64,000 nucleotides of DNA from Psychrosphaera sp. B3R10 (GTDB taxonomy: Bacteria; Pseudomonadota; Gammaproteobacteria; Enterobacterales; Alteromonadaceae): positions 29,081 to 93,080 of the forward strand of contig NZ_JAHKQH010000032.1 of NCBI RefSeq assembly GCF_018861025.1, in the 5' to 3' direction. Under the pieces are notes generated by a model. It saw nothing but the letters and a program-made list of their open reading frames with translations, had not been told where the DNA came from and searched no databases. Below, in pieces: positions 42,226 to 51,496 of the stretch. Made by a program: the position numbers and the translations under genes. How positions within the stretch are numbered: position 1 is the stretch's first letter; every line of letters starts with the position of its first letter.

Positions 42226-45200
42226 ATGAAATATTCACTTTCATTTTTAAAAAAAATTGCTCTATTTTGCTTGACGTTGTCGTCAGTACAATCGTTTGCT
42301 GAACCACAAAATCGAGTCCAGCAAAACAGCGAGTCTGAGTTGCAGCAGGCACCACAGAAAGCACCACAGAAAGCGTCTAGGTTATTGATTATAAGCTCTT
42401 CACACAGTAATCCAGCCAAAGTAAAATTGTTAAAAAAGCAGGCTACTTCCAATAATGCCATGATGCTGAATTGGCAAGTGAGCCAAAAATCGCTGCGTTC
42501 TATTAAGTCTCCTGTAGAGTTTTTGGCCCTAATTAATCAATATCACGTTGTCCTGTTAGACAGTGTTTCAGTGGCGGAAGCCAATAAAAGTTTTTCACCC
42601 TATCTTCCTTTAATTAATCAGTCCAAGGCCAGAGTGGTTGGTTTAAAATGGCATCAGACTTTCCAACATAAAATAGGTGTGTCTGAATTACAAAGGCAAA
42701 CTCTCGACCAATATTGGGATAACGGTGGCAGTAAAAATCTTGGCAATATGTTGCGTTATTTGTCTGTTAACGTGCTCGAAGATCCCGCTACACAATCCTT
42801 ATCGGTCGCATCACCGGTGATATTTCCCGATAAAGGCATTTACCATCCAAAGTTACCAAACCTTATTGTTAGCGACTTAAAACAATATTTTGATTGGCAA
42901 GCACCAAAATCGAACCAAGCTAAAATTGCGTTATTGATGAATCGATCAGCAATAGAAGTTGAACAAACTGAGTTAATAGACACAACGATTGCGCAATTAG
43001 AGCAACGTGGTGTGCACGTTGTGCCGTTTTTCTTTGCGTTAAGTCGTGGTGAAAAACACTACGATGAATTGTTATATATCGATGGCAATGCCGCCAATAA
43101 ATTAACGGCAGATGTCGACCTAATTTTAAACTTTAGAAACATTCATTGGGCTAATCAACGTAAGGTTGAATTTGAACGTTTTGGCGTCCCTGTTATTCAG
43201 GCCATGACTTATTATGGCGGTGACCAAAAAGCCTGGGAACAAGACCCACAAGGTGTTGATGCCGGTATGATGGCATTTACTTTAGTTTTACCAGAAACCG
43301 CGGGGGTTACCGATCCTATGGTGGTGGCTGCAATGGACCGCCGCAGTGGCAATATTGACATTATTGATTATCAACTAGAGCATTTAGTAAATAAGGCCGT
43401 CAATTTAACTTCCTTAAAATACAAACCCGCACATGACAAAAAAATCACGGTTTTTGTTTGGGGCGACCAAGATGTCGGTGCGTCATTTTTAAATATTCCA
43501 ACCAGTCTAAGTGAAATCACTAAAACACTAAATGCGCAGGGGTATGACATTCCCGCCACCGATGAGACATTTTTTACACAAAGAGTTAAAAAAATTCTAG
43601 ACCCATTTTATCGGCCAGAGCAACTTCAAGGTAAACAGCTAAAAGCCTTTTTAGATGACGATCTTGCAGAGCTCATGCCGATAGAAAATTACTTAGCGTG
43701 GTTTAACAAATTGCCAACGGATCTTAAAAATAAAATTAATGACCATTGGGGTAAACCACAGGATAACTTTATGGCGATAAAACGCGATTCAGTTGACTAT
43801 TTTATATTGCCTCGAATGCGTGTAGGTAACATGTTAGTGATGCGTCAACCGCCGCGTTCAGATAAAAAGAATGATGAAAGTGGTATTTTTCATCAGGGAA
43901 TCGTACCTATCAATCACTTCTATTTGGCAGCCTACTTTTATGCCCGTGAGTTTTGGCAAGGCGACGCTATTGTTCATTTAGGCACACATGGTTCGCAGGA
44001 ATATTTAGGTGGAAAAGAGCGTGGCTTATCGATTTATGATCAAGGCAATCTAGCGGTTTGGGATACGCCCGTGGTGTATCCATTTATTGTCGACGATGTA
44101 GGTGAGGCGATGCAAACAAAACGACGTGGTCGTGCAACGGTCGTTTCTCATATGACACCGCCATTTGCCGCAGCTGGCTTGCAAGGTGATATTGTGGTTT
44201 TACATGAATTGATGCACCAATACAGCCAGTTAGATAATGGCGGTGTCAAACAAAAGACGGCGAAGCAGGTGGTAGAACAGTGCTTTACTTTAAATATCTG
44301 TAAGGATATCGCCTGGGAACAAGCCGATATTGAGAAAGACTTTGATGGATTTTTTGACGATCTGCACAGCCATATGGAAGCCCTCGCAACCGCCAATCAA
44401 CCACTGGGCTTACATACTTTTGGGCAGTTACCCGAGACTCGTTTGGTCGTTAGCACCTTAATCCAAATGTTGGGCAGTAAATTTACGGCCTTAGCACAGG
44501 AATATGAGCACGATGTCGTCGGATTACACGAGGGGCTGGGGCACAATTCCGATGCTGCCAAAACCGAGTCAAACGAGCATCTTATTGAAAACGTCGAAAT
44601 TGAAAATCTACCTGGGTTTTACACTGTGTTAAACCACGTCGTGAACGGGGTAAGAGCAGTGGACGCTGCGAATGGCGTAAACGGTAAAACCAACAACAAA
44701 AGTCAGTTACCAGAGGAATTAATAGAACACGTTAAACGTGGACAAAGTCTTTACCAAGGATTAACACAGATAAGAGAACTGCAAAGTTTATCGGACTTTC
44801 TCAACGGACGATATATCCCAGTAAAAACCGGTGGCGACCCCATCCGTCACCCAGAGTCTCTGCCAACGGGTTTTAATCTGTACGGATTTGACCCAGCAAA
44901 AGTACCTACTAAAGCCGCATTTGAACAAGGTAAAGAACTGATCAATCAAATGATAAGTGACCACCAAGCCAAACATGGAAAATTTCCAGACAAGATGGCG
45001 TTTTCACTGTGGTCTATCGAAACCATGCGTCATTATGGGGTGTTAGAATCCCAAGCCTTATATGCTATGGGCGTTCGACCAATTTGGTCTGAAACCGGTC
45101 GCGTTCTTGGTTCTGAAGTGATCCCGTATTCAGAGCTTAAACGACCTCGTATTGATGTTGTTTTATCCGCCACGGGCTTATATCGAGATGCGTTCCCAAA

Positions 45201-46416
45201 TGTTATGCAGCGCCTGGCGAAAGCAGTGCAGCAAGTGGCGGAACTTAAAGAAGATAACAACCCGATATGGCAAAACAGTCAACGTGTTAAAGCCGAATTA
45301 TTAGCACAGGGCGTCGAACAAGAAGATGCTGAATATTTGTCGACGGTTCGCGTATTTTCAAACCAGTCAGGTGATTATGGTTCGGGTGTTGATGGTCTGG
45401 CCTGGGCAAGTGACAAGTGGGAAAATGACAGCGTCATTGCCGACAATTATATGAACAAAATGGGATTTTATTTTGGCGCAGACAAGTCACGTTGGGGCAA
45501 AAAAATAACGTCAAAAACCGGCGAGCCGATTAACCTATATGGCAAGCAGTTGTCAGGCACCGACATCGCCTTGTTCTCCCGTTCGTCAAATGTATTTGGC
45601 ATGTTAAGTTCAGACGACCCATTTGAGTATTTTGGTGGCATAAGCTTAGCGGTTCGAAACCTAGACGGGGCAAGTCCCGACATGGTGGTATCGAATCTTC
45701 GTGATGCAAATAATGTGAAAGCAGAAGATGCCTCTCGCTTTTTAGCACGCGAGCTTAGAACGCGTATTTTCCATCCACGTTGGATTAAGGAAATGCAGAA
45801 AGAAGGTTACTCCGGTGCTGTGTCGTTAAGCAGTAGAATGGATAACTTTTTTGGTTGGCAAGTCGTTGACCCTAACTTGGTTAGAAGTGATCAGTGGGAC
45901 GAATATCTAGACATCTATGTAGATGACAAACTCAATTTAGACTTAGATGAATGGTTTGAAAAAACCAATCCAGAAGCTCTCGCCCGTATGATGCAACGTA
46001 TGTTAGAAGCGCAGCGTAAAGACTATTGGCAGGCAAATGACGAGCGCTTAGAAACGCTAGTCAAACGGTACAGTGAGTTTGTCGAAAAATATAATCTATT
46101 TGTCGATAATGAAAAGCTTAAACAACATGTCACCGAGTTAGCTGCTGGCTATGGGTTAGCCGCACCGCAGTTTTCTGCTGATGCATCGCAGGTAAAAACA
46201 GAACCAACTGATGTACAGCCACCAAAGGCAGCAGAAAGCAACACAAGTGAAGTTGAGCAGGTCACAGGCCAAAAGCTTGAACTGCAACCGCAAGCGACGG
46301 AATCTGAACCAGATTATTCATATCTATTCAGTATCTTAGGCGTTGTTCTTATTATTTTAGGTGGCATGTATTACGAAGTGATCAAGGGCAAGATGTTAAT
46401 GGCCCGCAGGCCATAA
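42226..46416 (+). CDS. CobN-family chelatase-like protein with signal peptide and C-terminal membrane anchor (HmuS-like)
   Basis: Large CobN/BchH-type protein. The ATG at 42226 (AGG upstream) gives 1396 residues and a signal peptide (MKYSLSFLKKIALFCLTLSS, cleaved near SFAEP); an upstream ATG at 42169 would bury it. The family motif HLGTHGSQEYLGGKERG lies near residues 583-600, and WSIETMRHYGVLESQALYAMGVRPIW is also typical. The C-terminus has a proline/glutamate linker, one membrane helix (YLFSILGVVLIILGGMYY) and a short basic tail. Cobalamin CobN is cytoplasmic and works with CobS/CobT, which are absent here. An exported anchored form behind HmuR and HmuY matches HmuS, reported in Bacteroides to remove iron from heme. 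The reaction is inferred. Confidence 0.75.
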   Translation: MKYSLSFLKKIALFCLTLSSVQSFAEPQNRVQQNSESELQQAPQKAPQKASRLLIISSSHSNPAKVKLLKKQATSNNAMMLNWQVSQKSLRSIKSPVEFLALINQYHVVLLDSVSVAEANKSFSPYLPLINQSKARVVGLKWHQTFQHKIGVSELQRQTLDQYWDNGGSKNLGNMLRYLSVNVLEDPATQSLSVASPVIFPDKGIYHPKLPNLIVSDLKQYFDWQAPKSNQAKIALLMNRSAIEVEQTELIDTTIAQLEQRGVHVVPFFFALSRGEKHYDELLYIDGNAANKLTADVDLILNFRNIHWANQRKVEFERFGVPVIQAMTYYGGDQKAWEQDPQGVDAGMMAFTLVLPETAGVTDPMVVAAMDRRSGNIDIIDYQLEHLVNKAVNLTSLKYKPAHDKKITVFVWGDQDVGASFLNIPTSLSEITKTLNAQGYDIPATDETFFTQRVKKILDPFYRPEQLQGKQLKAFLDDDLAELMPIENYLAWFNKLPTDLKNKINDHWGKPQDNFMAIKRDSVDYFILPRMRVGNMLVMRQPPRSDKKNDESGIFHQGIVPINHFYLAAYFYAREFWQGDAIVHLGTHGSQEYLGGKERGLSIYDQGNLAVWDTPVVYPFIVDDVGEAMQTKRRGRATVVSHMTPPFAAAGLQGDIVVLHELMHQYSQLDNGGVKQKTAKQVVEQCFTLNICKDIAWEQADIEKDFDGFFDDLHSHMEALATANQPLGLHTFGQLPETRLVVSTLIQMLGSKFTALAQEYEHDVVGLHEGLGHNSDAAKTESNEHLIENVEIENLPGFYTVLNHVVNGVRAVDAANGVNGKTNNKSQLPEELIEHVKRGQSLYQGLTQIRELQSLSDFLNGRYIPVKTGGDPIRHPESLPTGFNLYGFDPAKVPTKAAFEQGKELINQMISDHQAKHGKFPDKMAFSLWSIETMRHYGVLESQALYAMGVRPIWSETGRVLGSEVIPYSELKRPRIDVVLSATGLYRDAFPNVMQRLAKAVQQVAELKEDNNPIWQNSQRVKAELLAQGVEQEDAEYLSTVRVFSNQSGDYGSGVDGLAWASDKWENDSVIADNYMNKMGFYFGADKSRWGKKITSKTGEPINLYGKQLSGTDIALFSRSSNVFGMLSSDDPFEYFGGISLAVRNLDGASPDMVVSNLRDANNVKAEDASRFLARELRTRIFHPRWIKEMQKEGYSGAVSLSSRMDNFFGWQVVDPNLVRSDQWDEYLDIYVDDKLNLDLDEWFEKTNPEALARMMQRMLEAQRKDYWQANDERLETLVKRYSEFVEKYNLFVDNEKLKQHVTELAAGYGLAAPQFSADASQVKTEPTDVQPPKAAESNTSEVEQVTGQKLELQPQATESEPDYSYLFSILGVVLIILGGMYYEVIKGKMLMARRP

Positions 46417-46446
46417 AACGTCATTTTTAATTTAAAAATGGCAGCG

Positions 46447-46499
46447 CCACATTGGTTGTTTAGTTTAAAGTTAATTTTTAACGAACATAACCAATGTGG
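46447..46499. terminator. Hairpin after the HmuS-like gene
   Basis: CCACATTGGTT and AACCAATGTGG form a perfect 11-bp stem around a 31-nt AT-rich loop, with TTTTATTTT shortly after. It separates the heme locus from the convergent small gene. Confidence 0.7.
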
Positions 46500-46506
46500 A
46501 CCTGTT

Positions 46507-46707
46507 TTATTTTGCGCTTATGTTAGGTCTCAGTTTCCGATCCATTAACACCGGCATTAACGGGTTTGAGTTTTGAAGGTTAACTAGGTCATTTAACTTC
46601 GTTATTTCGATTAAAAGCCGTTTTACATTTTTCCGGTCTTTTAATACGACAATTAAGCCAATAAATAAAAATGTGTTAAATAAAAACTCGAACAATGCCG
46701 CATCCAT
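46507..46707 (-). CDS. Possible small membrane protein, unknown
   Basis: A 66-residue frame from an ATG at 46707, with GGA 9 nt upstream, has one hydrophobic segment (FLFNTFLFIGLIVVL) followed by a charged, probably coiled helix (RKNVKRLLIEITKLNDLVNL). A longer frame would need a TTG at 46728. No family is recognised. It is convergent to the HmuS-like gene and just beyond the 3' end of the repressor gene. Its plausible composition is the only support. Confidence 0.4.
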   Translation of the reverse strand: MDAALFEFLFNTFLFIGLIVVLKDRKNVKRLLIEITKLNDLVNLQNSNPLMPVLMDRKLRPNISAK

Positions 46708-46799
46708 ACATAGTGATCCAAAAACCAATTTGAACCTGTAAGACTACCGATAATAAAGGACTACGTAAAGCAGCTGCTACTGAGCAATTAAACCTGGAA

Positions 46800-47813
46800 T
46801 TAGCGGCTTTTGTTACGAATTGTAGACTCTCGTGTCACTAAACTCGGGAGATATTTAAGACCTTCGGGGGCTGAATATTGCTCAGGTGACTCCCTATATT
46901 CAAGTGCCAATAACGCCGCATTTGCAGCCATATCTTCAATTGGATAATTTAATGTGGTCAATTTAGGCCGCGAATATCGAGACAGTAAAACATCATCAAA
47001 CCCGATCACTGAAATGTCCTGGGGAACACGAAAACCGTTATCTTCAAACGTAGAGATTGCGCCAATGGCCATGGCATCGTTGTAGACAAATAAAGCGGAA
47101 AACGGAATGTTTTGTGAGAGTAACTCTTGAGCGGCTATTTCACCACCTTGGAGGGTAGGCTCTTGTTTTGCGATTAATTTGTTTTCTAATGTAAAACCAG
47201 CATCTAGGATACCGTCTTTAAATCCTTGAAGGCGTAATAAAGGATCGTCAATTTCGTATTGGCTGGTAATACTGGCAAAAGAGTTATGCGCCATTGCTAA
47301 TAAATGGCGTGCGGCAAGCTTTCCACCTTCCGCGTTATCAAGCCAGACACAACGGTGTTTAATCCGTTCGATAAATCGGTCAATGAGTATTAATCCCGGC
47401 ACCCGTTTTGATAATTCAACAAGCTCGTCGTCACTTAATTTTTTGCTGTGAATGACCACAGCATCACAACGTCGTTCCAATAATAAGTTTATTGCCTGAC
47501 GTTCAGAACTTTCACTTATCAATCCCGTACTTAACAGGACTTGCATGTTTTTTTCACGGGCAATTTTGTCTACACCGTGGGCGAGGGAAGCAAAAAATGG
47601 GTCAGTTAAATCAGGGATCACAACACCAATGGTGGTATTTTTTTGAGTCACTAAAGCACGGGCATTGGCATTAGGCATGTAGCCAATTTCCTGCATGATT
47701 TTTAATACCCGGTTTCTGGTTTTTTCTCCGACCTTAGGGCCCTTATTTACAACCCGAGAAACGGTGGCGATGGACACGCCTGCTATTCTTGCGACATCTT
47801 TTATTGTGGACAT
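46800..47813 (-). CDS. LacI/GalR-family repressor of the galactose operon
   Basis: Transcriptional repressor, 337 residues. The LacI helix-turn-helix is at the N-terminus (TIKDVARIAGVSIATVSRVV), with a hinge helix region (NANARALVTQKN) and the sugar-binding core starting TIGVVIPDLTDPFFASLAHG. It is divergent from galT. A palindrome of LacI-family type sits in the galT promoter, so control of galTKEM, released by galactose or a derivative, is the natural reading. GalR is the closest functional match, but ligand contacts were not checked. Confidence 0.88.
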   Translation of the reverse strand: MSTIKDVARIAGVSIATVSRVVNKGPKVGEKTRNRVLKIMQEIGYMPNANARALVTQKNTTIGVVIPDLTDPFFASLAHGVDKIAREKNMQVLLSTGLISESSERQAINLLLERRCDAVVIHSKKLSDDELVELSKRVPGLILIDRFIERIKHRCVWLDNAEGGKLAARHLLAMAHNSFASITSQYEIDDPLLRLQGFKDGILDAGFTLENKLIAKQEPTLQGGEIAAQELLSQNIPFSALFVYNDAMAIGAISTFEDNGFRVPQDISVIGFDDVLLSRYSRPKLTTLNYPIEDMAANAALLALEYRESPEQYSAPEGLKYLPSLVTRESTIRNKSR

Positions 47814-47955
47814 TGAAAACTGATTTAAATCCGCTGGTTAACCCGATGCCGGCCATCATACCTCTAAGCCTTTCGTTATTGCAAAAAGTTTGTCTTGCGA
47901 CACCAACGGTCAGTTAATTGTTATTGGAGATTTAAAAATTATTTTCAAAAGTTAA

Positions 47956-47984
47956 TTGACGTTAAAAATGTAAACGTTTACCCT
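47956..47984 (+). promoter_or_regulatory. gal operon promoter with embedded GalR/LacI-type operator
   Basis: TTGACG (47956-47961) and TACCCT (47979-47984) at 17-nt spacing. The palindrome GTAAACGTTTAC (47970-47981) fills the spacer and overlaps the -10 box. Bound repressor would block RNA polymerase. Its central CG and AAACGTTT symmetry are typical of LacI-family operators. Confidence 0.75.
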
Positions 47985-48027
47985 AGTTCCATATTCATCG
48001 TTAATAAAACCAAAACGAGTGTTAAAA

Positions 48028-49071
48028 ATGGCTAATGAATTTGATCCAACTGAACATCCACATCGTCGTTATAATCCATTAATTAATGAGTGGGTGCTGG
48101 TTTCTCCACACCGTGCGAAACGTCCTTGGCAAGGCCAAGTTGAAACGTTAGACGAAGACCAAAAGCCGTCTTATGACGAAAAGTGCTTTTTGTGTTCAGG
48201 TAATACTCGTATTAATGGTGAAGTGAATGACAAATATGAAAAAACGTTTGTTTTTCAAAATGATTTTGCAGCCTTAAAAACGGATACACCGCAGTTAGAA
48301 ACAAACGACCCATTATTTAAAATGGCAACAGAGCAGGGCGAAAGCCGTGTTATTTGTTTCTCGCCAGATCACAGTAAAACATTGCCTCAATTGTCAGTTG
48401 CAGAAATCGCCGAAGTTGTGAAAACCTGGCAGGACCAATGTGAAGATTTAGGTAAAACCTATAACTGGGTACAAGTGTTTGAAAACAAAGGTTCAATGAT
48501 GGGATGTTCTAATCCACACCCACATGGACAGATTTGGGCGCAACAACAATTACCGACATTAGTTGAGAAAAAACATAATGCACAAGCCGAGTACTTAAAA
48601 GCACATGGCCGTAATTTATTAGCTGATTATGCTCAACGTGAAGTAGACGCTGACGAACGTGTCGTTGTCATAAATGATGACTGGGTTGTGGTTGTTCCGT
48701 ATTGGGCTGGTTGGCCATTTGAAACGTTATTATTACCTAGATTCCCAATTCAACGCATGACTGAACTAACGGCCGAGCAGCAAGTTACGCTGGCGGATAT
48801 TATTCAACAGATCACGATTCGTTATGACAATCTATTTAATTCGTCTTTCCCATATTCAATGGGCTGGCATGGTGCACCATACGACGGTGAAGAACATGCT
48901 GAATGGACGTTACATGCAAGTTTCTTCCCACCACTTTTACGGTCAGCAACGGTTCGTAAGTTTATGGTTGGTTATGAAATGATGGCTGAGTCGCAACGTG
49001 ATTTAACTGCTGAACAAGCCGCAACACGTCTAAAAGACGTTTCTTCTGTACATTATAAGGCGGGCGCATAA
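48028..49071 (+). CDS. galT: Galactose-1-phosphate uridylyltransferase
   Basis: Leloir-pathway enzyme exchanging UDP between UDP-glucose and galactose-1-phosphate. The ATG at 48028 is chosen over the GTG at 48019; it begins [18 protein letters not shown], matching the family N-terminus, and gives 347 residues. The active-site triad lies in [10 protein letters not shown], with further conserved [12 protein letters not shown] and MGWHGAP segments. Zinc-site candidates include C55 and C58 (CFLCSG). The stop overlaps the galK start by one base (TAATG), so translation is coupled. Confidence 0.97.
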   Translation: MANEFDPTEHPHRRYNPLINEWVLVSPHRAKRPWQGQVETLDEDQKPSYDEKCFLCSGNTRINGEVNDKYEKTFVFQNDFAALKTDTPQLETNDPLFKMATEQGESRVICFSPDHSKTLPQLSVAEIAEVVKTWQDQCEDLGKTYNWVQVFENKGSMMGCSNPHPHGQIWAQQQLPTLVEKKHNAQAEYLKAHGRNLLADYAQREVDADERVVVINDDWVVVVPYWAGWPFETLLLPRFPIQRMTELTAEQQVTLADIIQQITIRYDNLFNSSFPYSMGWHGAPYDGEEHAEWTLHASFFPPLLRSATVRKFMVGYEMMAESQRDLTAEQAATRLKDVSSVHYKAGA

Positions 49072-50219
49072 TGTCTCAACAAACAAACTTAACTGAAATT
49101 TTTCAACAGCAATACGGATACCAACCGGCAGTCATTTGTCATGGTCCTGGACGAGTTAACTTAATCGGTGATCACACTGATTACAACGATGGCTTTGTAT
49201 TGCCAGCGGCTATTAACTTCGGGACTAACATCGCAGCGTCAACTCGTGATGACCAAACAGTGCGTGTGTTAGCGGTAGATTGTGACGGCGAAAGCGCTGA
49301 ATTTTCGTTAACAGACATCAAATTTGATGAAGACAAAATGTGGTTGAATTATGTTGGTGGTACTTTGTTAGCACTGCTTAAATCCAACCCAGAAATTAAA
49401 GGTGCTGACCTCGTTGTCACTGGTAACGTACCTCAAGGTGCTGGACTAAGTTCTTCAGCCAGTTTTGAAATTGCGATTTTAAAAACATTCAGCGAATTAT
49501 ATCAGCTAGGTCTAGACGGCGTGAAAGCGGCGCTAATGGGGCAGCAAGCAGAAAACGAATTTGTAGGTTGTAACTGCGGCATTATGGATCAACTTATTTC
49601 TGCGATGGGTAAAGAAAGCAATGCGATGTTATTGGATTGCCGAAGCTTAACGTTTAAACATGCACCAATTCCACAAAATATGGCATTGGTTATTATCAAT
49701 TCTAATGTAAAACGTGGTCTTGTAGACAGTGAATACAACACGCGTAGAAAGCAGTGTGAAGCGGTAGCGGCGTATTTTAATAAGCCAGCGCTTCGTGATG
49801 TAAGCTTAGCAGAATTAGAAGCGGCGCAGTCAGATATTGAACCTGAATTATACCAACGTGCTAAACACGTGGTTACTGAGAACGACCGAACAGAAGCAGC
49901 GCTTGTTGCACTGCAAGCAAATGATATGGCGACAATGAGTGAATTAATGCGTAATTCACATTTATCGCTTAAAAACGATTTTGCGGTCACAACGCCAGAA
50001 ATGGACTACTTAGTGGATATCGTTCATCAAGTTTTAGGCAACAAAGGTGGCGTTCGAATGACGGGCGGTGGTTTTGGTGGCTGTGTTGTCGCGCTTGCAC
50101 CAAATGAGCTAGTTGACGATATTAAAGCAACGATTTCTGAATTGTATCAATCACAATCGGGATTAGTTGCAGACGTTTATGTGTGTGTTGCCAAGGATGG
50201 TGCCTTCCATTCCAAATAG
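49071..50219 (+). CDS. galK: Galactokinase
   Basis: GHMP-family kinase that phosphorylates galactose at C1 using ATP. The N-terminal signature is GRVNLIGDHTDYNDGFVLP, the ATP loop is VPQGAGLSSSASFEIA, and the C-terminal GHMP motif is GGVRMTGGGFGGCVVAL. 382 residues equals the E. coli enzyme in size. It overlaps galT by one base. Galactose released from algal galactans by the upstream locus would enter metabolism here. Confidence 0.97.
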   Translation: MSQQTNLTEIFQQQYGYQPAVICHGPGRVNLIGDHTDYNDGFVLPAAINFGTNIAASTRDDQTVRVLAVDCDGESAEFSLTDIKFDEDKMWLNYVGGTLLALLKSNPEIKGADLVVTGNVPQGAGLSSSASFEIAILKTFSELYQLGLDGVKAALMGQQAENEFVGCNCGIMDQLISAMGKESNAMLLDCRSLTFKHAPIPQNMALVIINSNVKRGLVDSEYNTRRKQCEAVAAYFNKPALRDVSLAELEAAQSDIEPELYQRAKHVVTENDRTEAALVALQANDMATMSELMRNSHLSLKNDFAVTTPEMDYLVDIVHQVLGNKGGVRMTGGGFGGCVVALAPNELVDDIKATISELYQSQSGLVADVYVCVAKDGAFHSK

Positions 50220-50237
50220 AAATAAAAATAAAAGTAA

Positions 50238-50294
50238 CGGGGACAGGTGATTTGGTAAATTACACTAGCCTGTAATATCGCTAAATTGTCCCTG
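50238..50294. repeat. REP-like imperfect hairpin after galK
   Basis: Outer GGGGACAG (50239-50246) pairs with TGTCCC (50287-50292), and an inner ATTACA/TGTAAT stem adds symmetry. The AAC-GGGGACAG text resembles sequences near REP-associated tyrosine transposase genes. No transposase is present here. Confidence 0.4.
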
Positions 50295-50315
50295 TTGATG
50301 TTTTGTGTGTGTGAG

Positions 50316-50396
50316 TTCTGGAGTATTGTGTTTATTGTAAAGCGTAGATGGATCTGCGTTGTTACTTTATTTGCCGTGCGTTTCAATACTCCAGAA
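50316..50396. repeat. Perfect 13-bp inverted repeat flanking 55 bp, galK-galE gap
   Basis: TTCTGGAGTATTG (50316-50328) and CAATACTCCAGAA (50384-50396). It could form a large RNA stem in the leader before galE, or be the ends of a tiny non-coding element. Confidence 0.65.
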
Positions 50397-50414
50397 TTTC
50401 ACTTCAAAATCAAC

Positions 50415-50436
50415 AAGGCCGGCTCTCGGCCTTTTT
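50415..50436 (+). terminator. Terminator hairpin 20 bp before galE (possible attenuator)
   Basis: AAGGCCG and CGGCCTT arms around GCTCT, then a T run. Its end is only 20 bp from the galE ATG, leaving no room for a separate promoter. galE and galM must therefore be reached by read-through or by a regulated switch. Confidence 0.8.
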
Positions 50437-50455
50437 AATGTTAGATGAGTCCAAC

Positions 50456-51496
50456 ATGAAAATTCTAGTTACAGGTGGTGCCGGATATATCGGTTCACAT
50501 ACCGTTTTATCTCTTCTTAATAAAAATTTCGACGTCGTTGTCTATGACAATTTATGTAATTCAAGTGAAGAATCACTCACTCGTGTTAAACAGCTTACTG
50601 GCAAAACAGTCGAGTTTATTGAAGGTGATATTCGCGATAAAGAAAAATTAAGTTCGGTGTTTACTGCACACAAGATCACGTCAGTTATCCATTTTGCGGC
50701 GTTAAAAGCGGTTGGTGAATCATCTCAAATTCCACTGAGTTATTATCAAAACAATGTGCATGGTTCTATTTGTTTATTAGAAGTCATGGAAAAATTTGGG
50801 GTACAGGACTTTATTTTCAGCAGTTCAGCCACAGTATATGGAGAGCAAAACACAGCGCCATATGTTGAAACAATGACATTAGGCCGGCCTTCAAGTCCTT
50901 ATGGCACGAGTAAAGTCATGGTTGAAAATGTAATGGCAGATTTTGCGTTAGCAAATAATAAATTTAGAGGGGTATCTCTAAGATACTTTAACCCAATTGG
51001 CGCCCATGAAAGTGGTCAAATTGGCGAAGATCCAAAAGGTATTCCAAATAATTTATTGCCGTTTGTTGCACAAGTTGCTGTTGGTAAAAGAGATAAGCTA
51101 AATATATTTGGCGACGATTACCCAACTAAAGATGGGAGCTGCGAACGCGATTATTTACATGTAATGGATTTAGCTGAAGGCCACGTTGCTGCATTAAATT
51201 GGTTACATAAACACGATACCTTTGCGGGTGTTGAGGCGTTTAATTTGGGGACTGGACAAGGTATATCCGTGTTCCAAATTGTTAACGCATTTGAACAGGC
51301 GACCGGACAAACGATACCGTTTGACGTTGCGCCACGTAGGGCAGGCGATTTAGCGGCTTTTTGGGCAAATGCCGAAAAAGCGAATACAGAATTAGACTGG
51401 CAGGCCAAACGTAATTTAGACGACATGATGGTAGATACGTGGCGTTGGCAGTCTGGGAATCCAAACGGGTACAGAAAAGATGACGGAATTAGTTAA
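50456..51496 (+). CDS. galE: UDP-glucose 4-epimerase
   Basis: Short-chain dehydrogenase/epimerase that interconverts UDP-galactose and UDP-glucose with bound NAD. The ATG at 50456 starts directly at the Rossmann motif (MKILVTGGAGYIGSHT) and gives 346 residues, the usual length. Longer in-frame starts would translate through the terminator hairpin. The catalytic Tyr and Lys are in SPYGTSKVMVE, with S/T in FSSSATVYG. It overlaps galM by 17 nt. Confidence 0.96.
   Translation: MKILVTGGAGYIGSHTVLSLLNKNFDVVVYDNLCNSSEESLTRVKQLTGKTVEFIEGDIRDKEKLSSVFTAHKITSVIHFAALKAVGESSQIPLSYYQNNVHGSICLLEVMEKFGVQDFIFSSSATVYGEQNTAPYVETMTLGRPSSPYGTSKVMVENVMADFALANNKFRGVSLRYFNPIGAHESGQIGEDPKGIPNNLLPFVAQVAVGKRDKLNIFGDDYPTKDGSCERDYLHVMDLAEGHVAALNWLHKHDTFAGVEAFNLGTGQGISVFQIVNAFEQATGQTIPFDVAPRRAGDLAAFWANAEKANTELDWQAKRNLDDMMVDTWRWQSGNPNGYRKDDGIS

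Noticed and set aside
42226-46416. Cobaltochelatase CobN for vitamin B12 synthesis
   Set aside because: Exported and anchored topology, heme-type neighbours, Fur boxes and absence of CobS/CobT argue against a cobalamin role.
49589-49990. 133-codon frame opposite galK
   Set aside because: Antisense shadow of a highly conserved gene.
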